This document shows, in pieces, positions 55,495-64,000 of a DNA stretch of 64,000 nt. Numbering within the stretch: position 1 is the stretch's first letter; each line of letters begins with the position of its first letter. Origin of the DNA: Mojavia pulchra JT2-VF2 (lineage in GTDB: Bacteria; Cyanobacteriota; Cyanobacteriia; Cyanobacteriales; Nostocaceae); NCBI GenBank assembly GCA_019359325.1, contig JAHHHN010000003.1, positions 124,001 to 188,000 on the forward strand, in the 5' to 3' direction. The position numbers were made by a program, and so were the translations under genes. The notes under the pieces are model-generated. The model was given only the letters and a program-made list of their open reading frames with translations, was not told the origin of the DNA and searched no databases.

Positions 55495-56033
55495 AAACGA
55501 GGGTCAATAATTTTAACATTTTCCGGCAATTTGGCTGTGTCGGAAACTTTGGTGAATAGCGTCGCTGTTGGAGAAAAAGTTTTAGGCCGGGATTTGCCAG
55601 AATCAGTATTATCTAATTGCAACCGTAGTTGATTATCAGCGGTAAATTCAAAGATTGTCAGCACTGGTTCTGGATTCTTGGAGATGGTGATATTTAGATG
55701 CATAGGTTGTGGTGTCGGGTTAATGCTGTATTTCACTTCGACAGCCACAGGATTCTGAGAATTGGGCGAAAAAATATATAATTTACCTTCAGGCGAGAAT
55801 ATGAAGTTTAAGGCGATCGCAGATGAAGGGTCTTTAGCTTGCCATTGTCCTAATATTTTCTGGGCAATAGGCTGCAAAGGCTGATTTGGTTGAGATGGCT
55901 TTGGGGTCGGTGCTGTTGTTGGTTGACCTAGCACAGTATTATTGAGTGTCATCAATAATGCTATAAATACGCTAGAGGTCAGAACTTTACCAGCAATGGT
56001 GAATTTGCCAAACTGGGGAAAAATTTTCAGCAT
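55491..56033 (-). CDS. Secreted protein of unknown function, upstream of purN
   Basis: A 180-residue protein with a signal peptide (FTIAGKVLTSSVFIALLMTL, cleavage near VLGQP), a proline-rich linker (TTAPTPKPSQPNQPLQP, about 38-55) and a beta-rich domain (ILGQWQAKDPSSAIALNFIF, PEGKLYIFSP, FEFTADNQLRLQL). The layout resembles lipocalin-like or stress-response domains of cyanobacteria, but I cannot name a family. Its stop overlaps the purN start by the ATGA arrangement; co-expression with purN may simply reflect promoter sharing. Confidence 0.65.
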   Translation of the reverse strand: MLKIFPQFGKFTIAGKVLTSSVFIALLMTLNNTVLGQPTTAPTPKPSQPNQPLQPIAQKILGQWQAKDPSSAIALNFIFSPEGKLYIFSPNSQNPVAVEVKYSINPTPQPMHLNITISKNPEPVLTIFEFTADNQLRLQLDNTDSGKSRPKTFSPTATLFTKVSDTAKLPENVKIIDPRL

Positions 56034-56118
56034 TTGTGTGAGCCACTAAATTGAAAGGATCTTAACAGTACCTCTGCGTAGAATCACACTCTGCCGATAT
56101 TCAATAGCTAACATTGCC

Positions 56119-57006
56119 ATGAAAGCATCACGTTTGTTTCGTATGCAGCTGCTTGATAATGATACAGTTGCCGCTTGGATTTTTCTCACACCAGCGCTGA
56201 TTTTATTGAGTGTGTTTATAATTTGGCCGATCGCCTATTTGTTTTACCTCAGTTTTACCGCTGGTAGTTTCACATCCACAGGCACTTATCTAGTAGGCTT
56301 CAAAAATTATTGGCGGTTACTATTCAATAGCGATTTCTGGCAAGTTCTGGGTAACACTATTTATTTTACCGTTGCCACCGTCATTCCCAGTTTAGTTATT
56401 CCCTTAGGGTTGGCAGTACTATTAAATCGTTCCGTTCCCTGGCGAGGAATTATGCGGAGTGCTTACTTCTTACCTTCAATTATTTCCCTTGTAGCGGCAG
56501 GTTTAGGATTTCGCTGGCTGTTTCAAACCTCCGGGCCAGTAAATGCATTTTTAGGTTTTTTTGCTATTCCATCGATCCCCTGGTTAGGAGATACTTTTTG
56601 GGCTATGCCTGTACTCATTTTATTGAGTATTTGGAAACAACTCGGTTTTAATATGGTGGTATTTTTAGCAGGTTTGCAAGCAATTCCTCCCAGTCGCTAC
56701 GAAGCTGCGGAATTGGATGGCGCAAATGGCTGGCAACAATTTTGGCACATTACCTTACCTGGATTGCGACCTACTTTAATATTTGCGATCGTCACCACTG
56801 CTATTTTTACTTTGCGGGGTTTTGAGCAAGTTTATGTGATGACTGGTGGCGGCCCACTAAATTCTACAAATTTATTAGTTTACTACATTTATCAAGAAGC
56901 CTTTGGTCAATTTGATTTTGGTTACGCAGCCGCAGCAGCAACCGTATTGTTAGCAGTGACGTTAGTGTTTGTGTATTTACAGTTGCGAACTTGGGGCGAA
57001 GAGTAA
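56119..57006 (+). CDS. Sugar ABC transporter permease (MalF/UgpA family)
   Basis: A 295-residue inner-membrane permease with six predicted helices: FLTPALILLSVFIIWPIAYL, VLGNTIYFTVATVIPSLVIP, a third near YFLPSIISLVAAGL, then WAMPVLILLSIWKQLG and two more. The coupling loop is EAAELDGANGWQQFWHITLPGLRPT (split here), the standard EAA-G motif of MalF/UgpA-type permeases for sugars or glycerol phosphate. The partner permease, binding protein and ATPase are not adjacent; downstream there is only repeat DNA. The start ATG 56119 is the only good one. Confidence 0.88.
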   Translation: MKASRLFRMQLLDNDTVAAWIFLTPALILLSVFIIWPIAYLFYLSFTAGSFTSTGTYLVGFKNYWRLLFNSDFWQVLGNTIYFTVATVIPSLVIPLGLAVLLNRSVPWRGIMRSAYFLPSIISLVAAGLGFRWLFQTSGPVNAFLGFFAIPSIPWLGDTFWAMPVLILLSIWKQLGFNMVVFLAGLQAIPPSRYEAAELDGANGWQQFWHITLPGLRPTLIFAIVTTAIFTLRGFEQVYVMTGGGPLNSTNLLVYYIYQEAFGQFDFGYAAAAATVLLAVTLVFVYLQLRTWGEE

Positions 57007-57050
57007 TATTACAGATGTTTTCACGTCAATGAAAAGTCTTTTTTGTTTCG

Positions 57051-57260
57051 CGCATAGACACGGGGTGGTGAGGCAGTGCGTTGGTGAGGCAGCGACGGGT
57101 ACGCAGGGGGTTTCCACGCCACTTGCTACAACGCGGGAAACCCGCGCAACGCAGTGGCTCCCCATGAGCGACTGCCGAAAGGGTTAAGCGACTTGAAGCA
57201 ACTGCCGCTCGCGTAGCGTATCCGTAGGATTCACCCGAAGGGCTTCCCGCAGGGTAGGCG
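57051..57260. repeat. GC-rich palindromic repeat, long copy (inverted relative to 30324)
   Basis: About 210 bases matching the insert at 30324-30513 on the opposite strand, including the junction sequences CGCGCATAGACACGG and GGCGCAAAGAAG. It has one extra short segment (GGGCTTCCCGCAGGG). Starts about 45 bases after the sugar permease stop. Confidence 0.75.
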
Positions 57261-57396
57261 CAAAGGCGCAAAGAAGTAGGTTGCTCTTTTATCAAGGAGT
57301 GTTTGATACTCGTGAATGAGGAAATAGAAACCGCAAAGCAAAACAAGAGTCACACCAGATTCTAATTTTTCTTCACCTGCCAATTTTAACAATTAT

Positions 57397-57554
57397 AGGA
57401 CTTACGCACTGAAGTCTGAAACCCTGATCCCCCCTAACCCCCCTTAAAAAAGGGGGAACGTCTAAAGCCACGCCACTGAGGGAGTCGCTTAACCCGCAAG
57501 GGCGCAGTGGCTCGCCTTTTGAAGGGGGTTGGGGGATCTGAGTGCGTAAGTTCT
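57397..57554. repeat. GGACTTACGCA-ended MITE, copy C
   Basis: AGGACTTACGCA (57397-57408) and TGCGTAAGTTCT (57543-57554) are inverted ends. The core has a nested inverted pair GATCCCCCCTAACCCCCC / GGGGGTTGGGGGATC and a fragment of the AGTCGCTTAACC repeat. Its core differs from copies A and B. Confidence 0.7.
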
Positions 57555-57618
57555 GGACTGTTTTTTCCTGGTAAGCTTTAGCTCAGGCACATCATCAATT
57601 AACCAACAACATTGCAAA

Positions 57619-57639
57619 GGGCACAGCAGTGCTGTGCCC
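57619..57639. repeat. GGGCACAGCA palindrome
   Basis: GGGCACAGCA and TGCTGTGCCC around one base, followed by CCTAC. Third member of the family at 3548 and 33955. It lies 35 bases past the 3' end of the radical SAM gene (minus strand) and may act as its terminator. Confidence 0.6.
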
Positions 57640-57673
57640 CTACATTCTGGGAAATTTATTTTTTACTATTCCC

Positions 57674-59263
57674 TTAACTAACTACGGCTTCTGCCTTTTC
57701 CTTCACGGGTGGTACATAAGGTCTTTCTGCACCTTGTGCGAGATATTCTGCTAGCTGACTTTCAATTTGATCGCGCACAATTTGGCGATACTCTAGAAAA
57801 TGCTCGTTGTGGGCACAAGCAGCGAGGTAATGATCGGCAACTTTGGGGTTATGCTTGATGATGCTAAATAAGTGATGCCAGAACTTCCAGCGGGTTTCGC
57901 GTTTGATGCCTTGTCGCCAGATTACAATCAACAGCGCTTTAATTACTATCAACTCTGGCATTTTGGCAGGTGCTTTCCAGCTTGGCCCACCCATCATCAA
58001 GAAGCAGCGATAAGTACGATCCAAATACTTTACTGGGTCGTATAAAGTACAGAATGCTTCAATATATTCTCTAGCAATATCTTCCAGGGGACGAGTAGCA
58101 ATAAAGTTCATCAAGGTGGTCTGGTTGATGTTGCCGTCTTTGTTTTCCCGCAACCTACCTTCTTTTTTCAGACGATGCCACAACGCTGTATTGGGTAGCG
58201 CTTGCAACATGGCGAAGGTAGTGGAAGGAATTGCAGCTTGTTCAGCAAACCGGACAATGCGATCGCCTGCACCTGCTTTTTCGCCATCAAACCCGATAAT
58301 AAACCCAGCCATTGGGCGCAATCCGGCTTTGATGATGCTTTCTACCGCCTCAGTCAGAGAACTACGGGTATTCTGAAACTTCTTCGTCATTTGCAAGCTA
58401 TCTTCATCTGGTGTTTCAATACCCAAAAATACCGCCGCAAAACCAGATTCAACCATCAACTCCATCAATTCTGGGTCTTGTGCTAAATCAATTGAAGCTT
58501 CGGTGTCAAACTTGAAGGGATATTGATGTTCTTGCATCCAAACTTTTAACTCTTTCAGCAACAATTTCACATTGCGTTTGTTGCCAATAAAGTTGTCATC
58601 CACCATGAACACACCCCGTCGCCAACCTAACTCATAGAGATAATCTAACTCTGCCAACAGTTGGGCTGGTGTTTTGGTGCGCGGTTTACGACCGTAAAGA
58701 ACAATGATGTCACAGAATTCGCACTGGAAGGGACAACCCCGCGAAAACTGCACCGACATCATGTCATAGGCATCTAATTCTAATAAATCAAAGCGGGGTA
58801 CTGGTGTGCTTGTCACATCTGGTTTTTCAGCAGTGCGGAAAGTACCAGATCTATCACCACGTTGAATTGCCTCAACGAACATGGGCAAAGTGATTTCCCC
58901 TTCATCGAGAATCAGAAAGTCTGCGCCAACGTTCTGCACGTCATGGGGTGTGGAGGTGGGATAGGGGCCACCCACGGCAACTAACTTACCACGCCGTTTT
59001 GCTTCTTTGATTTGGTCTAGTAAATCTTGTTTCTGGACAATCATTGCGGAGAAAATGACTACATCAGCCCAGTTCCACTCTTCCTCAGTCACCGGGCGGA
59101 TGTTGCGATCAACTAGCTTATATTCCCATTCTTGAGGCAAAATTGCCGCCACTGTCACTAAACCCAAAGGTGGTAATAAAACCTTGCGATTAACTAACTC
59201 CAGAATTTTTTCGTATGACCAAAAGGTTTTAGGAAATATTGGATACACTAGTAAGACTCGCAT
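57674..59263 (-). CDS. B12-binding-domain radical SAM protein (DUF4070 type)
   Basis: A 529-residue enzyme. Residues about 1-145 form a cobalamin-binding-like domain (RVLLVYPIFPKTFWSYE, VAVGGPYPTSTP); the radical SAM barrel has the cluster ligands Cys177, Cys181 and Cys184 in SRGCPFQCEFCDI, and GGRSNP-like substrate motifs such as FMVDDNFIGNKRN and FLGIETPDEDSL. The C-terminal region (about 400-529, with LDRTYRCFLMMGG) fits DUF4070. Relatives modify lipids, chlorophyll side chains or cofactors by methylation; the substrate here is not evident. No clear partner is adjacent; the next minus-strand gene upstream is an epimerase, 189 bases away. Confidence 0.85.
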   Translation of the reverse strand: MRVLLVYPIFPKTFWSYEKILELVNRKVLLPPLGLVTVAAILPQEWEYKLVDRNIRPVTEEEWNWADVVIFSAMIVQKQDLLDQIKEAKRRGKLVAVGGPYPTSTPHDVQNVGADFLILDEGEITLPMFVEAIQRGDRSGTFRTAEKPDVTSTPVPRFDLLELDAYDMMSVQFSRGCPFQCEFCDIIVLYGRKPRTKTPAQLLAELDYLYELGWRRGVFMVDDNFIGNKRNVKLLLKELKVWMQEHQYPFKFDTEASIDLAQDPELMELMVESGFAAVFLGIETPDEDSLQMTKKFQNTRSSLTEAVESIIKAGLRPMAGFIIGFDGEKAGAGDRIVRFAEQAAIPSTTFAMLQALPNTALWHRLKKEGRLRENKDGNINQTTLMNFIATRPLEDIAREYIEAFCTLYDPVKYLDRTYRCFLMMGGPSWKAPAKMPELIVIKALLIVIWRQGIKRETRWKFWHHLFSIIKHNPKVADHYLAACAHNEHFLEYRQIVRDQIESQLAEYLAQGAERPYVPPVKEKAEAVVS

Positions 59264-59452
59264 ACAGTATCAATCCTCACACTTTGATTGTTATCCCACT
59301 TTAACGAAAATAAAGACACATTGACTTTTTATCTAAGCAGCTTCAAATGTTCGCTAATATTTTTTTCTTATCCTAAATAAAAGCAATATCATAGGATTTC
59401 TATTGGATTTTTGAAATAGATATAGTTGCAGGGTGGGCATTGCCCACCTAAA

Positions 59453-60415
59453 CTAATAAGATTTAGTACTTTTAACACCACTAATTTTTAAAACATCGCT
59501 CATAGTTGCACAATAATTTGGTAACCCAAAACTGGCGGGATTAATTACCTTTTCGTAAGTAAAATGCCGATAGTTCATACAGAATCTATCCCAAGCCGCC
59601 ATTTGAATGCGGAACACGATAATAATAAAATTGGCTAATGATAGAGACAGGGGAATGCGAAAGTAAATTTTTTTACCTAAATAGGCGCAGACTTCTTCTA
59701 CAGCTTGGTTAACAGTCAATTGCTGTTGACCTAAAACAAACTTGCGAGGTTCCCGCTCGCTGGGTGGATGCTCTATTAAATATCGCACTGTGGTAGCAAT
59801 GTCTCGGCCGTGGATAAAGTGGAAACTACCATCGGCTTGCAAAAACCGAATTATGTTAATATATTTTGTGACTTCTGGGATACCCGATGTTAAATGGGAA
59901 TAGGGCTTTCTATCATCGCCGCCTAAAACTAAAGTGGGAAAAACTGTGGTAATTTTGGGTGCGATCGCTAATTTCGGTAACTGATGCAAGCACTCGTATT
60001 TAGAACTAATGTAATCTGTACCAATTTCCCCAGCTTCTTTGAGTGGTTGATTGTAACGATCCAAAACGCTAGCAGTAGAAAAATAAATTACCTGTTCGCA
60101 TCTATCTGGATCTAGCAACTTCAGCAATTCTAGAGTCTTGTTTACATTAATATTAAATGTTTCATCACCGCCCCAAGCTGTTGCTGTGAGTACCGCAATA
60201 TCAATTGTTGACAGCAATTCAGCAAACTGGCCAATTTGTTGCATATCGCCTTGCAAAACAGTGATACCTGGACGCGCCTGAGTATCAACTTGCAATTTGT
60301 TTGGGTTTCTCACCAGTAAATACAACTCGTGATCAGTTTCTTTAATTAAGGCTTCAGCTAGGTAGTGACCTATACAGCCACTTGCACCAGTCACTAAAAT
60401 CCGTTTCTGGCTCAT
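59453..60415 (-). CDS. NAD(P)-dependent epimerase/dehydratase family protein
   Basis: A 320-residue extended SDR. The cofactor loop TGASGCIGHYLAEAL is at the N-terminus; the catalytic pair is probably Tyr/Lys in YISSKYE; FSTASVLDRY supplies the serine region. The C-terminal half (CAYLGKKIYFRIPLSLSLANF) resembles plant and cyanobacterial atypical SDRs acting on sugar nucleotides or steroid-like lipids. Substrate unknown. It is followed (minus strand) by the radical SAM gene, and could belong to the same pathway, but the spacing of 189 bases does not prove an operon. Confidence 0.75.
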   Translation of the reverse strand: MSQKRILVTGASGCIGHYLAEALIKETDHELYLLVRNPNKLQVDTQARPGITVLQGDMQQIGQFAELLSTIDIAVLTATAWGGDETFNINVNKTLELLKLLDPDRCEQVIYFSTASVLDRYNQPLKEAGEIGTDYISSKYECLHQLPKLAIAPKITTVFPTLVLGGDDRKPYSHLTSGIPEVTKYINIIRFLQADGSFHFIHGRDIATTVRYLIEHPPSEREPRKFVLGQQQLTVNQAVEEVCAYLGKKIYFRIPLSLSLANFIIIVFRIQMAAWDRFCMNYRHFTYEKVINPASFGLPNYCATMSDVLKISGVKSTKSY

Positions 60416-60611
60416 AGAAAATTTTTAGTTTTAGTTATAAGTTGTTTATTATTAATTTTTAGTTCCCAATCTAGCCTTGTGAGTAAATCACTCAGTTAAC
60501 TGTTCACTTAGTTTTTGAATTTATAACAAACTCTCAATTTTTTTACAATGCTGTAAAAAATGAGTTGCTGAATTGAATTTTAAATTAGAGATTCCCAAGG
60601 ATTTATGAGTT

Positions 60612-60641
60612 GTGAGTTGTCAATGGTCACTGACAACTCAC
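60612..60641 (-). terminator. Hairpin downstream of hemE
   Basis: GTGAGTTGTCA (60612-60622) pairs perfectly with TGACAACTCAC (60631-60641), eight-base loop, six bases past the hemE stop on the minus strand. Likely terminator, though the following tract is AT-rich rather than a clean T run. Confidence 0.6.
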
Positions 60642-60647
60642 ACTTGA

Positions 60648-61700
60648 CTATACAAGTGCATTAAGTTGCTTTGCCGTTTCAAAGAAGAAAGCAACATTTT
60701 CTTCTGGAGTTTCTGGCATTACACCATGACCGAGGTTGAGAATGTGGCCCCAATTTCCAGCTTTGCGAACGGTATCGAGAATGCGATCGCGGATAAACTG
60801 TTTGGAACCAAATAGCACTCCCGGATCGAGATTTCCCTGAACTTTCACGTGCTTACCCAATCTTGCCCGTGCGTCTGCCATGTCTACTGTCCAGTCTACA
60901 GTCACAACATCTGCGCCAGATTTTGCCATTCTCTCCAACACACCTGCACTACCACTAACCAGCAAAATCAAAGGTGTATCTGGATGGGTTTGCTTGACTT
61001 GCTCAAACACCCTTTGTTGATAAGGCAGAGCAAAGACATCATAATCTTGAGGACTTAATTGACCAGCCCAAGAATCAAACATTTGCACAACTTGAGCGCC
61101 ACAGTCAATTTGGTAGCGCACGTAGACGGCGATCGCATCTGCTAATTTTCCTAACAGATCGTGCAATATCGCTGGCTCAGAGAAAGCCATATTTTTGATA
61201 ATGGAATAGGTTTTAGAACCTTTTCCTTCCACTGCATAAGCAGCTAACGTCCACGGCGCACCGACAAAGCCTAGCACTGTTGATTGATTCCCCACTTCCT
61301 GACGCAACGCCTGCAAAATTGTTTTGATAAATGGCAGAGATGCTTCTGGATCAAAGGAACGCAGGTGATCAACTTGTTCTTGAGTGCGAATGGGCGAGTA
61401 AATAATTGGCCCCTTACCTTCCGCAATATCCATGTCAATGCCCAAACCAGGCAACGGCGTTACAATATCGGAAAATAGAATAACTCCGTCTGGTTGAAAG
61501 GCTCTCCAAGGCTGTAAGGAAACCTCAATCGCTACTTCGGGAATTTCTGAGCGATCGCGGAAAGAAGGATACTTCTCTCTTAAATCTCGATATGCTTTCA
61601 TATATCGTCCCGCTTGTCGCATCATCCATACAGGGGGACGGTCTACTACTTCACCACGAGCTGCTCTAAGAAGATTAGGAGCTGTTGAGGAAACGCCCAT
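60648..61700 (-). CDS. hemE: Uroporphyrinogen decarboxylase
   Basis: A 350-residue enzyme with the two signatures [13 protein letters not shown] (about 22-34) and [16 protein letters not shown] (about 142-157), the catalytic Asp in [12 protein letters not shown], and the C-terminal [16 protein letters not shown]. It decarboxylates uroporphyrinogen III to coproporphyrinogen III, a shared step of haem and chlorophyll synthesis in the cytoplasm. Length and motifs are normal. The divergent membrane-protein gene starts 117 bases away. Confidence 0.97.
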   Translation of the reverse strand: MGVSSTAPNLLRAARGEVVDRPPVWMMRQAGRYMKAYRDLREKYPSFRDRSEIPEVAIEVSLQPWRAFQPDGVILFSDIVTPLPGLGIDMDIAEGKGPIIYSPIRTQEQVDHLRSFDPEASLPFIKTILQALRQEVGNQSTVLGFVGAPWTLAAYAVEGKGSKTYSIIKNMAFSEPAILHDLLGKLADAIAVYVRYQIDCGAQVVQMFDSWAGQLSPQDYDVFALPYQQRVFEQVKQTHPDTPLILLVSGSAGVLERMAKSGADVVTVDWTVDMADARARLGKHVKVQGNLDPGVLFGSKQFIRDRILDTVRKAGNWGHILNLGHGVMPETPEENVAFFFETAKQLNALV

Positions 61701-61816
61701 TTAACACTTCATCCTAAGTCACTTTTTTATGTCACTGTTTAGCTTATCATTCTGAGATTACGCTTTTTCAGGTAGCTGGACTCAAAAATGCTAGTCTTTG
61801 CTTAACTTAACTTTAT

Positions 61817-62569
61817 ATGCAAGCTGATAACGGTTCCTCTCATGTTGCATCTACTCAGAAGGTTCCTAACCCAGGAAGGTTTTTGATCCCGCGTTCCCAA
61901 AGAAGGAGGTTTTTAATTCAATTTACTTTCATGACCTGCTTAGGATGGGTTGTGGGTGGTGTTGCCAGTATTGCCTTAGAAAAAATTTTATATAACTTCT
62001 TGCTTGTTTTGTCTCAAGATCCACAAATGTGGAATACCTTGGCCAGCTATTTCAGCAGCTTTGTGTTTGCGGCAATTTTCGCCGCCGATCAAGCGCTTGT
62101 CTTGCGTCGATATCTATCCGGTTGGCTGTGGATGCTAGCCACTAGCGTCGGTTGGCTAATTGCCAACACTGTTTCTACAGCCTGGATTTCTTACATTTCT
62201 GGCGTTGCCTCATCTTTGAATGACAGTTTAACTTCTGATGCAATGATAATTTTGGGATTTATGTCTACTGTTGCATATATTATTTCTGGAGTTTGGCTAG
62301 GGCTTTGCCAATGGTTGGTGTTGCGTCGCTACACAGTAGGTGCTTGGTGGTGGAATTTCCTGCCTACCATTTGCTTCTTCTTCATCAGTCTTTTGGTTGG
62401 CTTGCTTTCCTTACTGCAAAATTTTATTCCCGAAGCTTACCGGAGTTCGATATGGTATTTTAATGAGCAAGGATTTACGGCATTTATTTTGGGGATTATA
62501 CCAGCAATTGGGTTGTGTAATTTGAAAAGAAACTTACACCACACAACTAGAATTTCTAGTTCATCTTAA
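61817..62569 (+). CDS. Multi-pass membrane protein, unknown
   Basis: A 250-residue protein with about five or six membrane helices after a basic leader (PRSQRRRFLIQ). It contains an internal repeat: AADQALVLRRYLSGWLWMLA (about 95-114) and CQWLVLRRYTVGAWWWNF (about 160-180), so the protein may have arisen from a duplicated two-helix unit. QxxVLRRY is a pattern I have seen in uncharacterised cyanobacterial membrane proteins. No function can be assigned. It is transcribed divergently from hemE. Confidence 0.65.
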   Translation: MQADNGSSHVASTQKVPNPGRFLIPRSQRRRFLIQFTFMTCLGWVVGGVASIALEKILYNFLLVLSQDPQMWNTLASYFSSFVFAAIFAADQALVLRRYLSGWLWMLATSVGWLIANTVSTAWISYISGVASSLNDSLTSDAMIILGFMSTVAYIISGVWLGLCQWLVLRRYTVGAWWWNFLPTICFFFISLLVGLLSLLQNFIPEAYRSSIWYFNEQGFTAFILGIIPAIGLCNLKRNLHHTTRISSSS

Positions 62570-62595
62570 GTTACTAAGCAGTTAGTTTATACTCA

Positions 62596-62711
62596 TATAT
62601 GACTCCAATTTGATTTTTGCGAAGCTAGGTACATCTTTATTCCTTCTTCCATGTTAAGAGTTCCCCGTTCCTTGTCTCTATGAGTGATTCAGGAATCACT
62701 CGAATTGTTAT
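62596..62711. repeat. Diverged copy of the 128-base repeat, inverted
   Basis: Read on the minus strand it shares GAATCACTC, GAAGAAGGAATAAAG.TGTAC and AAAAATCAAAT..GAGTC with the repeats at 53767 and 54006. It also contains the palindrome GAGTGATTC-AG-GAATCACTC (62682-62701). It lies just before the oligopeptidase gene. Confidence 0.6.
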
Positions 62712-62734
62712 ATCTATACTTGACTTTGCAAAAT

Positions 62735-64000
62735 ATGAATAAGGATAATCTTTCACGTAATATTAGTAAGCCTCCTATCGCGGACAAACAACCACAAGTT
62801 TTAGAGTTACACGGCGAGCAAAGAATTGACAACTACTTTTGGATGCGCGATATTGAAAACCCAAAAGTTATCGCCTATTTAGAAGCGGAAAACACTTATA
62901 CAGCAGCGATGATGCAGCATACAGAAGCGCTGCAAACAAAACTCTACAATGAAATGCTGGCACGGATTAAAGAAACTGACCTGTCAGTGCCATATCGCAA
63001 AGATGATTACTACTACTATGTACGTACTGAAGAAGGAAAAGCTTATCCCATTTTCTGTCGCAAAAAAGGCAGCCTAGAAGCTCCTGAAGAAATCCTTTTA
63101 GATGAAAATGAGCTAGCAAAAGGATACGATTTTTTCAGTTTAGGTGTAATTGCTATTAGTCCTAATCATCAAATCTTAGCTTACTCAGTTGATACTAGTG
63201 GTTCTGAGCAATACACCCTTTATTTCCTAGATTTAACTACATTTGAGCTATCCTCTGAAAGCATCCCTGACACTTATTTCTCTTTGGCTTGGGCTAACGA
63301 TAACCAGACAGTCTTCTACACCAAAATTGATGAAGCCAATCGCCCTTACCAACTATTTCGCCATACTTTAGGCACTTCTCCTAGCGAAGATGTTTTGATT
63401 TATGAAGAACCGGATGAAAGTTACCACTTATATGTTGGCAAAACCCGCAGTCAAGAATATATCTTGATGAATTTACAAAGCAGCATCACTACAGAAATTC
63501 ACTATTTAGATGCAAATAATTCTACTGACAATTGGAAAATAATCCATCCACGCACTACAGGCATAGAATATAACGTTGACCATCATAGTGATTATTTCTA
63601 TATCGTTACTAATGAAAAAGCTACTAACTTTAAACTAGTAAAAACTCCAGTAACTTCACCAGCCAAAGAAAATTGGCAAATTGTAATTCCCCATCAAGAA
63701 GATGTGTTGTTATTAGGAATTAGTCTTTTTGCCAAGTACTTAGTAATTTATGAAAGAAAAGGTGGTCTGGAAACTGCAAGAGTACAAAATTTATTAACAA
63801 GTGATGAGAGCAATATTACTTTTCCAGAGCCTACCTATGAATTTTCTGAAGGCAATAACCCAGAATTTAATACTACCATTCTGCGGTTTAGTTACACCTC
63901 TTTGATTACTCCCCAATCTGTGTTTGATTACGACATGGAAACACATCAGCGGGAGTTGAAAAAAGAATTGGAAGTTATTGGTGGCTACGATAAAACTCAG
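62735..64000 (+). CDS. ptrB: Oligopeptidase B (prolyl oligopeptidase family), N-terminal part, cut by window end
   Basis: An uninterrupted frame of 422 codons from ATG 62735 to the last base. The start ISKPPIADKQPQVLELHGEQ, then RIDNYFWMRDIENPKVIAYL, EMLARIKETDLSVPYRKDDYYYY (split) and the beta-propeller repeats (SPNHQILAYSVDTSGSEQYT, DEANRPYQLFRHTLG) are typical of oligopeptidase B (protease II), which cleaves small peptides after Arg or Lys in the cytoplasm. The catalytic Ser/Asp/His domain lies beyond the window. Symbol by family resemblance; an S9A prolyl oligopeptidase is less likely because of the WMRD..N.V..YL start. Confidence 0.88.
   Translation, partial: MNKDNLSRNISKPPIADKQPQVLELHGEQRIDNYFWMRDIENPKVIAYLEAENTYTAAMMQHTEALQTKLYNEMLARIKETDLSVPYRKDDYYYYVRTEEGKAYPIFCRKKGSLEAPEEILLDENELAKGYDFFSLGVIAISPNHQILAYSVDTSGSEQYTLYFLDLTTFELSSESIPDTYFSLAWANDNQTVFYTKIDEANRPYQLFRHTLGTSPSEDVLIYEEPDESYHLYVGKTRSQEYILMNLQSSITTEIHYLDANNSTDNWKIIHPRTTGIEYNVDHHSDYFYIVTNEKATNFKLVKTPVTSPAKENWQIVIPHQEDVLLLGISLFAKYLVIYERKGGLETARVQNLLTSDESNITFPEPTYEFSEGNNPEFNTTILRFSYTSLITPQSVFDYDMETHQRELKKELEVIGGYDKTQ

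Noticed and set aside
57026-57346. 106-codon ORF on the minus strand
   Set aside because: Produced by the long copy of the dispersed repeat; low credibility and no ribosome site.
1-64000. tRNA or other structural RNA genes
   Set aside because: I scanned the larger spacers by eye for tRNA T-loop/acceptor patterns and common riboswitches and found none; a covariance-model search would be decisive.

Overview
The window looks like chromosome of a filamentous, heterocyst-type cyanobacterium of the Nostoc/Anabaena group. The supporting signs are frequent GCGATCGC (HIP1) octamers, a PAM68-type photosystem II assembly gene, a cyanophycin cluster (cphA2/cphB), a cmpABCD bicarbonate transporter, a fused Bgt-type amino-acid transporter, a giant TPR-CHAT protein, and many Nostoc-style dispersed repeats (CCCCAAT heptamers, GGACTTACGCA-ended MITEs, GTAGAGAAG and GGGCACAAC palindromes). 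The two edges cut genes: a lysozyme-like 3' end at the left and an oligopeptidase B 5' end at the right. I saw no tRNA, rRNA, CRISPR array, intact insertion sequence or prophage.

Layout. 0-10.4 kb: lysozyme tail, menH, an InrS/CsoR-type metal repressor, a periplasmic Deg/HtrA protease, glyS, murD and a two-gene amino-acid ABC transporter. 10.5-18.9 kb: the 1596-residue TPR-CHAT protein, hisD, a secreted unknown, acylphosphatase and a DUF1823-like protein. 19-30 kb: two paralogous GH13 glycosidases bracket a module of DAHP synthase (type I alpha), cphA2 (minus strand), a small unknown gene and cphB (plus strand); then rpsO, a PAM68 gene and a second DAHP synthase (type I beta). 31-37.3 kb: three co-directional sugar genes, two of which encode unusual two-enzyme fusions (glycosyltransferase + UDP-galactopyranose mutase; GH1 glycosidase + RmlD-type reductase), followed by galE. 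38-44.5 kb: a GT1 glycosyltransferase, hflX, an ATP-grasp ligase and an Ntn isoaspartyl peptidase, then the remnant of an alpha-L-glutamate-ligase-like gene. 44.5-46.6 kb: two small exported low-complexity proteins and a PAP2 phosphatase. 47.2-53.4 kb: cmpABCD, with different repetitive DNA in every internal spacer. 53.4-57 kb: a CrtO-like gene remnant, a 128-bp duplication, an HMA_2-like protein, a secreted unknown coupled to purN, and an orphan sugar ABC permease. 57.6-64 kb: a B12-binding radical SAM protein, an epimerase, hemE, a membrane protein and ptrB.

How the genes work together. CphA2, cyanophycinase and (16 kb away) an isoaspartyl peptidase cover re-polymerisation and stepwise breakdown of cyanophycin, the nitrogen reserve. 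GalE and the mutase domain would convert UDP-glucose to UDP-galactofuranose, with the fused glycosyltransferase as a possible user. CmpABCD brings bicarbonate across the plasma membrane, and Bgt-like genes bring in amino acids. The rest is housekeeping (cell wall, tRNA charging, histidine, purine, haem, menaquinone/phylloquinone). The spacers have been colonised by at least six repeat families, some nested in each other, and hold two decayed genes. Function calls come from motif recognition by eye; no database search was run.
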